Below, piece by piece: positions 55,911-64,000 of a stretch of 64,000 bases of DNA. This DNA comes from Stichopus chloronotus (Eukaryota > Echinodermata > Holothuroidea > Aspidochirotida > Stichopodidae). Location of the stretch: the NCBI GenBank assembly GCA_021234535.1, contig CM037833.1, forward strand, positions 2,231,217-2,295,216, written 5' to 3'. The notes beneath the pieces were generated by a model. That model was given only the letters and a program-made list of their open reading frames with translations. It did not search any database and had not been told where the DNA came from. Position numbers and translations under genes: made by a program. Within the stretch, counting starts at the first letter, position 1. The number at the start of each line of letters is the position of its first letter.

Positions 55911-58900
55911 ATCTCCATGTTAATGGATAGGTTCAATGTCTTTTGGAGATCATTACGGGGTATTCTCTGGTATAATTTATGTGCACTGGCACAGAACCTA
56001 CAGTATGAAACTGAATAATAAACATGATCCTCTGGGATATGTACACTGAATGGTTCATAACATCTTCATGTCCAGACATCTCTCAGTTAAGTACAGTATC
56101 TGCAATGTAACGCAGAAAGTCGTCTTTTGGAATCGCACGTTTCCCCAACAGCATCACCATGGGGACAGCATCAATATGGTAACACTCTGACTGGAGCTAC
56201 ATGCTGTCAGCTGCAGTTACAGTAGTCTAACACGAGGTTCGATCTGTATTTTGTGACTACCATTAAATTTTGTTAGACCTAGATTCCATCAATCTGCCAC
56301 CACTACTAAATGACCTTTTCACTGGCATGAAGGAAACGACCATTTGAAATAAAACCCACTTTGCTCAATGACAGTGGAAAGGCAGTAAGAAACCACCTGC
56401 ATGATACCTTGTTCCTGTACACCTTTAATACTCTTCACAAACAATTAAGCATTTCTGACTTCTTCAGCGCCTTAGAATGTCAAGGACCCACCATTGCAAT
56501 TCAAATTGCTATGCCTACACTGTAGGGTACTGATACACAAAAACGTACAGTACCATCCGATCAAAACAACTTCCTGTACCATCCAATAAACTGCACTGAG
56601 GTCTGGTAAAATGCAACCTTTTTGACCTCTCTCGCAGTCGCTCAGAAATACAGTAAGGCAACTTCTCTCTGTTCTCAACTCTGATACCGTGCAGCAATGG
56701 TGTGTTTTATATCCAGTTGTGTGCACTTTAATACACGACTCCTCAGCCACAACAAATCCCACAGAACTTTACACAAACTAACGAACATTGCCTAAGGAAA
56801 AAACCCAACCTAAAGTTGTCCACCTTTGACTTGACATGGAAAAAATCAGAAGCTGATATAATTTTATGGCAAAGAATATAATTCACTGGATTTACATGTC
56901 ATTAATTTTAACACAAATTTATAAGTTTTTGCTTCTAAAGAATCCTACCTTCTATACTGACCTCAGGAAATTGTATACAAACTGTGAAATGCACTAGACT
57001 GTAAAACAAATCCATGCTATGGGAATTATACTCTGAAGGATATCAATATCACACCACTCAAATACAGACTAATTTGGTGGATACTGGTAGCTACAGTACA
57101 AGTTGTTGACATGGTAATAAAACTGGACTCATCACACAGTATACCATAGGCCTATTTTCTGTGCATCCTCAGTAAATGGTGCCAGTTCATGGAATCAACA
57201 TTCACCCCCCCCCTTCTCCTCCACACCTACAAAACAATGCAAACATTATAAAATGAACGAGAATTAGCGTGGGTTTCATGATAATGTTGCAAGTAGTTGT
57301 TAGAGAGTTTCCCAACCAGACATGCAGAGGGGTGTATTCTCCACGGATATCTGTACATGGTGTAATTTCCCAGGGGTATTCGTCCCGTCACATCAACGAC
57401 ACGTTCACTTCAGTGCTTGCTACCCTGAATATGGTTACAAGCAACAAGAGACAAACTGTTAGCTTTCAATTAAAACAATGGCGTAACCACAACGTTACTC
57501 TGTTTGTGGATGGTGATATGTGGCGACCTTCCTATGGCACTGTAACAATACCACTATGGTAGCTATAGCAACATCACCTTCAATCCTTGACATACCAAGT
57601 AACAACATTACAATATGATAAAGTACCAGAAGATCTTAAATGATCATGTTCCCCGAGTGATGCAATTTAATGTCAAATTTACATAACCTTGCATGACCAA
57701 CTGACATACGCCAAGGACAGGATATGTTCAAAGTTATACTGTTTCGAAGTAAATGCACAGAAATAAAATTAGAAACTAAAAGTACGGTAACTTGCAGTCC
57801 ATAAGTTAAATGCTTACTGTACATGACTGGGGGGAGGGGATGTTTTGATCTTGACAGGAACATGACCATAACAATCCAAAATACAATTCAACTTAAAGCA
57901 GTAACTGAAAATTGAATTGTAATACCACTTTAAAAGAAACTCTGGGAGTATATTTATCAAAATGAAGCAGAAGTGTTCCACAAACGTCTTCCAAAAGTTT
58001 CATTCAGAGATATTGTTTCCTATCCAAGTTACACACTCCTGAAATTCAGAGAAGGGTGCTGCCATTTTTGACTAAGTTGAATGTAAACCGACTTGAGTTA
58101 AGTGGAATAATGATGTCACATTGTCCTAATGCATTTCTTTTTCTTTAACACAATTTCTAGACAAAGAACACATTTTGTGTTGAATTACTGGGGTGTATCA
58201 TGCAGTAATCAAATCATTAATACTCTGATTTGAATCTATGCGTGAATGTTAAAATATATTGAAAATGAAATATTAAGAAAAACAAAAGCTTTTCAATCAC
58301 ACATAGTCCAAAAATTTTATCACAATCTCAAAATGGCAGCTTACTGATTAATTTTCAATGAACTTCCAAATTGGAATATCTCTGAAATTTAACAACATAT
58401 TTAAATGAAATCTGGTGATGGTGTTCACCAGATGTTAGTCTCTCATTGTCAAAAGTCCTGACTCTCCTTCTCCTTTAAGCACTCCAGAAAATCACACAGA
58501 AAGAAAGTTCCCACATGGATAGTTCAGTTGCCGAAATTAAAAACAAGCACAACAAACATACGTGAAGAATCGACCATCTAAAGAGGTTGGCAGTTTTCAC
58601 GTGGCCAACCCCAATTGCAACTGAAATTGCTACAGCAAATGATTCTAGACTTAAAAGAGCACAATCCCGCTTTGGAAACAAGAGCCAGTCAACCCACCCA
58701 CCGTCAAAACATAATCTGGCCAGCTAGCTCTACACACCCACTTCTCCAAGACCCCGCCAAATTCCCACCCACTGACAACAATTCTCCCAGAGAGTACAGG
58801 CCCCCTCCCCACAGAGGAGAAGCAAGGAGGTGGATCAATGAACTGCCAATGTGAGGCCCACTGTAAAATGATATGAACTTAGTAGAATGGTGGACAAACC

Positions 58901-59194
58901 TACCATATTTTGCCTAAATTACCATCAAAACCACACTCCATTAACCAGACAGAGCTCTGTAGTCCAGCAATCCACAATCAACCCATATATAATTACATCT
59001 GGATGTCAATATGGGGTAGTTACACTGAAGTACTAAACATACCATCCTAACAGACTATTGTATGATACTGTACCAAAAAGCAGCAGAGCTACAATATATA
59101 CATATATATATGCATTTAACTGCCTATATGGTTAGTTTGTATTTGCAACTATACTATGGTTAGTAATAGCTATTCAGTGTGTTGAAGGACTTAC
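55910..59194. other. Non-coding stretch, nothing firm
   Basis: A C-tract lies near 57,205. The frame at 57,269-57,562 (97 codons) and others show no motifs or splice support. AT-rich. Confidence 0.45.
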
Positions 59195-59297
59195 TTAGGT
59201 TTATCTATACAGTAACAGTGTCCTAGTACTGCATCTGACCACATCTTCACTGACCCAATCTGCCGACCAATTTCTGCCAAGGACATTCTCCCTCCTC
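59195..59297 (-). CDS. Candidate internal exon, unassigned
   Basis: 103 bp between an acceptor-like TTCTTGTGATAG and a perfect donor AA|GTAAGT. One frame reads GGRMSLAEIGRQIGSVKMWS then DAVLGHCYCIDKP without a stop; a second frame is also open. It is on the P3H strand, about 5.5 kb upstream of the last placed P3H exon. I cannot align it to the P3H N-terminal region, so it could be a P3H exon of diverged sequence, an exon of another gene, or a chance match. Confidence 0.3.
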
Positions 59298-60128
59298 CTA
59301 TCACAAGAAATGAAACTCAGAAAAAAAAACTTGGTTAGCATCTTGTGTTTCTAAAGATGACTTACCTATCGTATCACACTACCAACTATTATGTATTCTG
59401 CATAGCTCCCCCCCCCCCCCCCCCAATTATCCCTGCTCCTCAAAAAGTGCCACAAAAAGTGCTAAATGCACAGCAGTTCTCCTCCTGCTTCAGAGAACTT
59501 GCTGGTCTACCCAACTATCACTTGGTCTTTAGCTAACAATTGGTCTTATAACTTATTTCCTATGTGAAATATCCCATGTTAGTCTCTGACATCCATTACA
59601 AGGAACTATTGAAATCTCTTCATTGAAATCTCTCCTACAGTTATGCTACATGGAAGGATTTGGACTGACAGTGATTATGGTATATCATAAGCTATAGCTT
59701 TAGTACTTCAGACACACACTGCACTTAACTCCACTGGACTCACCTCCACTGCAGGAGGATGTGCCTTTCTTCTTTCAAACATATACTGCATATATCAAAA
59801 ACATGGTACAGCTGGAGACTGCAGGATCAGTGCTCAGCCCTGCACCTCTGTCACTTGATTCTTGCAATTTAACAGACTCAAAACTCAAAGAGTATGATAC
59901 TAGTTACAAAGCTGTAGAGGCTTCACCAAAAATGTGCTGATTCCTGGAATAACCCAACAAAGTTTTCAAGGAAATCATTTGGCAATGAAATCACTAGATG
60001 AGTTGGCTACGATTCGTGCTCTTAAATGGAGATCTTTCACAAAGTTCTTGAACCAGTGTCTCAGAGATTGAACCTTAAGAATAATACTCCCAATGAAAGC
60101 AATGTGAGCGGCACCGGAAAAGCACGAT

Positions 60129-60481
60129 TTAAAGGGAAACAGGGCGTTTAGAATACACCACCATGGCGTACCAAGAAAATAGCTTCAACCATTGTTAAAC
60201 CATTCAGTCTCATCAATAAACATCTGTCAAAACTTCATTTCCTCAAAACATTATACATGTGATGAGTAACGGAAGATGCATCATCTGAACTTTGAAAAGT
60301 TTGGGTGAACAAATGATTGTTGAGCAACAAGTAACTGAATTTCTATCTGTGGGAATCTTATTCCTTGAAAAGAAGGCTTCTGTCCTTCCTCATTTTGAAT
60401 AATCTATCACTCTATGTCCACAAATACTAGCTTTAAAAATATGGTTGTTTTCTGTAAAACAAACGCCCTGTTTCCATTTAA
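60129..60481. mobile_element. TTAA-flanked MITE, complete copy in opposite orientation
   Basis: Starts TTAAAGGGAAACAGGGCGTT and ends AACGCCCTGTTTCCATTTAA, a long inverted pair with TTAA at both outer edges. It is the reverse complement of the element at 37,290-37,684 and lacks that copy's hairpin. 353 bp, no coding capacity. Confidence 0.85.
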
Positions 60482-62280
60482 ATGCAATATACCAACAGAC
60501 TACTGAAGAAAAAAGTGCATTAAAAGTCTAATCATCAATTGGTGATGAGATATCAACACATATCAAACGGTGTTTTCAATAACGTATAAGGACAACTGAA
60601 ACCTAGCCTGCGTATTTAACTATCAGTTCTGGAAGACACTGATTGAGGTACAGAAGAACACTGAATCTTACTTTTTTACCATTCTGCAGCAACCTGTATT
60701 AATGCTTGAGTGACAAACAATTACAGTTTTGGTGATAGCTTTCAATAACAAAAATATTAGCAAGAATAGGCATTTTAAGGTAGTACTAAATAACAAAAAT
60801 ATAAAAATATTTGACAAAAATGTAATGAATGACTTCTCTTTAGATCAATGTACTTTTCAAGGCAAGAATGGCAAACATTATGACATACTCCACAGTACTA
60901 CAAATAGCACATTAAGTGTATCAGTGACATCTAGCAAACATGCCAAGAAAATGGCCCCTTTCCAGAAACACACACTTCTAAATACCAGATGTATGGTCCT
61001 TCAATCAGGTTTTTTTAATTGAAGCCATGAAATGAGAACAACTGGTAAGAGGAAATAAACATCACATGCACTGCTGCATAATTTTTGTAAAACTCTGTAA
61101 GGGGCATTTCTTGACAAGAAGTTCCTCAAAACATAAACTAAGGTGAGTCCCCCCCCCCCATTAATCCCACAAATGACTATTCACACCAGCCACTGTCAAT
61201 ACCAGAGGTACGAGACCTGCGGGCCAAACACGGTCCATGGCATCCTGTTCAGTCCACTCACTTTTCAGTTTGCCTAATACTTGCAGCCCTGTCCTTGACA
61301 TGTGGTTCAGAACATTATAAAAAAAAAACAGGAAAACAATCACTCCTCCCCATGAAAGGAGGACATTCCACATATTACTATTTCAAGAGAGATGGACTGA
61401 AAAATACCATCTTATATTTTGATGGACACATTGGACTGACACTATCCAGGGATGATTGAAGTGGGGTGGGTGGACATGAGCCACCACCTCATATACTCCT
61501 TCCTGTTTCACAGCCGCTATTCGAGGGCTTTATTAGCATGATTTGGCCTAGGGTTCGTAAAGACTGCACACCCTCGGTCGCAGACAGTACTGTGCAAAAT
61601 CATGAATACATCAGCGACAGGTTCGAGACCACACGACGCCACTCGGAACAGGGTACGAGACAGCGCGGACACACTCGTAGGGACGGCGCAGAGTAGTCAC
61701 ATGGTGGGCACGATTCAAGGAACCACTGGCACCAGGTTACTGCACACTCGTTTCACGGCAGCGTGGAAAAATCAGTAACACGCTTACAAGGCATGGGCTA
61801 CAATTACAGTATACAGGTATCACAAGAGCCTACCGGGACCATGTTACAAAAAAAAAAACAAAGAACAAAATCAGTGACAGGATACTTGTAAAGGCAGTAA
61901 GAACACAGTGACAGGTCTCAAAAGAACACATCATTGACAATTCTCCAAGGCAGTAATGAGGAAATGAGGAATGAAGTGTCTCCTGGAAATGATCTGCCGT
62001 TTGATGTGCTGTTTAGATCCTAAGGCAAGCTTTTGCATTTACACTCTTATGACCCCAATTGACCTTTGACCTCATGGTACACTAGAAGAGTTTAGCACTG
62101 ACGAAGATCACAAAACAACTTGCCGAGTATTACAGAGACCTGAGATGGACATCCTCAATCGAGAAACAGCATCCATCTATACAAGATAAGGTATCACATA
62201 CATGTAAGGCCATAATACTGGAAAGGAATACCTGCCTGCTAGTCTTCCTCAAGTGACCACACCTGACACAGATGGACAAA
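60482..62280. other. Non-coding stretch with hAT-like debris near 61,200-61,320
   Basis: 61,203-61,320 (CCAGAGGTACGAGACCTGCGG and following) resembles dispersed repeat sequence of the hAT type and gives a short minus-strand frame ending in it, but both ends were not defined. A perfect DR1-type TGACCTTTGACCT lies at 62,060-62,072. No gene is supported. Confidence 0.35.
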
Positions 62281-62299
62281 ATCACATTTAGTGTGAGAA

Positions 62300-62326
62300 T
62301 TAAATAAATAATAATAATAATAAATA
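62300..62326. repeat. (AAT)n microsatellite
   Basis: A run of AATAATAATAATAATAAA with flanking near-matches. Confidence 0.85.
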
Positions 62327-62494
62327 CAATCAATTAATGCTTCCATTTTGCATAGATCCATGTGATGAAATGAGAGCAACTCACTCCACCCCTCCCCCCT
62401 TCCTCTCCCACTCTGTTATCCTATGGTCCACCGGAGTGGAATCAACCCTGACAAGAGATGGGTAGGAAACAACGCACAGAAGCACAGTCCTTTT

Positions 62495-62603
62495 CAATTA
62501 CTATTCAACTTAAGTTTGGTTACCATGGAATCTAGCCAGTTGGAACAACTTCTATTCAATCTAAAATAATTACTATGGAGTCCAGCCAGTTGGAAAAATA
62601 TCC
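62495..62603. repeat. Short direct duplication, about 55-bp spacing
   Basis: TACCATGGAATCTAGCCAGTTGGAACAA at about 62,521 is followed by TACTATGGAGTCCAGCCAG TTGGAAAAA at about 62,572, with a shared CTATTCAA upstream of each. Confidence 0.7.
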
Positions 62604-62609
62604 TCTGCT

Positions 62610-64000
62610 ACGAATCCTTTTATTCTGTCTTTCCATACCATGCCTTAAAGCAATAAAACTAACAATACTTATACAAACAGTTCCTAACTTACATCTGACA
62701 GAAACATGAATAAACATGTTACTGACACTGCTCATACTGACAATGCCAGTGTTACAAAGTGGGACATGAGAGCAAAGTATCAACAACAACAAAAAATGTT
62801 GCAAAGATTTGACGCTACAAAGGCAATACCAGTTACATCAGTTGCACTAATGATTCTGCATTCCATATTTTGCAGAGTAGATCCTATCTGTACAGTGCTG
62901 GTGGTATTACACAAGTTTGTCAAACACTTCCAGTGGTTCGTAAACTTTTATTCCATTCCTCCACCCACCTTTTTATATTCATCCCACAGAAGGTACCCCT
63001 CCTAAAATGTTGCAAAAGTTACCATTGAAATCTCAGCCACAGCATGGCCCTTGCACTACTTTGCGACTAATTTGTGCCAGTGACAACACTGCACTGGTTC
63101 TTGTACTATTGTCCAAGAACCAGAGAGGAAAGTCATTGTCAGATCTTAGGACTCACAAGTAATCTTACACAGCTGCACAGATTAAAGACACTGGGCAGGA
63201 CTGGCAATCGATAATTAACCATCCCAGACACATCAAAGTTACTGTGGGGTAATTACCTTTGTCTAAGAACAACGGGTATATACTGTGCCTCATGACTTTT
63301 CAATTTCCTAAAAGCTGCTTCAGAAAGAACTTTGTTAGGCAAAGGGTAAAATGAACTCAAATTTTGTGAAATGTATGCAAGAGAGAGTGCATTTTGCATA
63401 AGATACTGCACTCTAAATTTCTGTACCTTCCTGTTGTTGTCGAACACTTACTGTATCATGACAAGGCATTTGATTTGATACAAAAAAAACTGCAAGAAAA
63501 GGAAAAAAGTAGCACATTGGCTTTGACAATGTGTGCATACAGTACTCCATCTTTAATCAACACAAGGTTGTACAGTTGTCATGGTTTTTGCATTGTTGGA
63601 GACAAATCAATGAAATGGAATGAGGTCACAGGAATGAGGTCACAGTTCCATTAATCATGATTGTAGCACTGTGGGCAGTTGTACTTAAGTACACAGAGTA
63701 CAGCAGTACATGTATACAGTAGTAAGAACACTGAGTACATCAGAAGTACACTGCCACAGTTGTCACTGATAACACTAACCTTTGACACAGTGTGTACCCA
63801 TAGATAAGCTCTTCCACAGAGGAATATGTTGGTTAAGATTCTTGACAATACTATTGAGTGGGGTTTGCATGTTTTGAATGACCTCAAATAATCTGAAGAT
63901 GCTTTAAAAGTAATTGGCATCTTAAAAACTGAATCGCCAAAACTACCGAAAGATAGATATCTCAAAATGAAAAGTGAGTAACTGATGGAAATTTTTCCAA
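62610..64000. other. Non-coding stretch to the end of the window
   Basis: Short frames on both strands (up to 104 codons at 63,651-63,965, minus) without motifs or splice support. Presumably intron or intergenic sequence upstream of the hydroxylase exons. Confidence 0.4.

Noticed and set aside
57269..57562. 97-codon plus-strand ORF
   Set aside because: No motif and no splice or promoter context; treated as chance.
1..64000. CRISPR array, operons, tRNA/rRNA genes or prophage
   Set aside because: The repeats are tandem without unique spacers, genes have introns, and no cloverleaf or rRNA-like sequence was seen.

Overview
The window is AT-rich eukaryotic DNA. Coding sequence is sparse and split into exons with GT-AG junctions, and the rest is introns and repeats. 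The clearest host gene is a collagen prolyl 3-hydroxylase. Together with an echinoderm-style single-exon beta-propeller ORF, a BEL/Pao retrotransposon and a pseudogene of a recombinase family common in marine invertebrates, it points to a marine invertebrate, probably a deuterostome such as an echinoderm or hemichordate. The species cannot be named from the sequence. There is no bacterial operon structure, CRISPR array or recognisable RNA gene.

Layout. 1-4,050 and 23,640-26,300 are two diverged copies of one segment, an old tandem duplication. Each carries a short, strongly conserved cysteine-containing exon (729-844 and 24,262-24,377) and a second conserved island (about 2,105-2,198 and 25,305-25,400). 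The first copy also took up a small inverted-repeat element (1,307-1,601). 4,050-10,390 is mostly featureless, with one candidate exon at 7,931. 10,380-10,740 holds a simple repeat and an inverted-repeat element. 10,732-18,030 is a dead BEL/Pao LTR retrotransposon (gag, protease, RT, RNase H, integrase) with a 539-bp hAT-type MITE nested inside gag-pol. 18,236-19,405 is a GC-rich island of three adjacent, unrelated tandem arrays. 19,500-23,640 has no gene I can support.

26,300-31,700 is repeat-rich non-coding DNA with several local duplications. 32,003-33,706 (minus) is a two-exon gene encoding a 293-residue beta-propeller-like protein. 33,900-44,600 holds minisatellites (17 bp and 61 bp), a TTAA-flanked MITE with a perfect hairpin inside, a 745-bp transposon-like unit with paired hairpins, and a dispersed repeat rich in DR1-type AGGTCA motifs.

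44,650-53,661 (minus) is the 3' half of the prolyl 3-hydroxylase gene. Six exons can be placed with matching splice phases; they encode an acidic spacer and the Fe(II)/2-oxoglutarate dioxygenase domain, ending in an ER-retrieval-like HEEL. Its introns hold a 41-bp minisatellite that is open in all three forward frames, a solo LTR and a MITE fragment. Upstream of the last placed exon, 53,700-64,000 holds a degenerate tyrosine-recombinase-like pseudogene (plus strand), another TTAA MITE, one unassigned candidate exon (59,195-59,297, minus) and simple repeats. The N-terminal exons of the hydroxylase are not identified and may lie beyond the window.

The intact protein-coding content is therefore about two genes plus the duplicated cysteine exon. 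Most other ORFs are chance frames or transposon remains. I found no convincing new biological system. The best leads are the duplicated conserved cysteine exon, the three-array GC-rich island, and the DR1-bearing repeat family.
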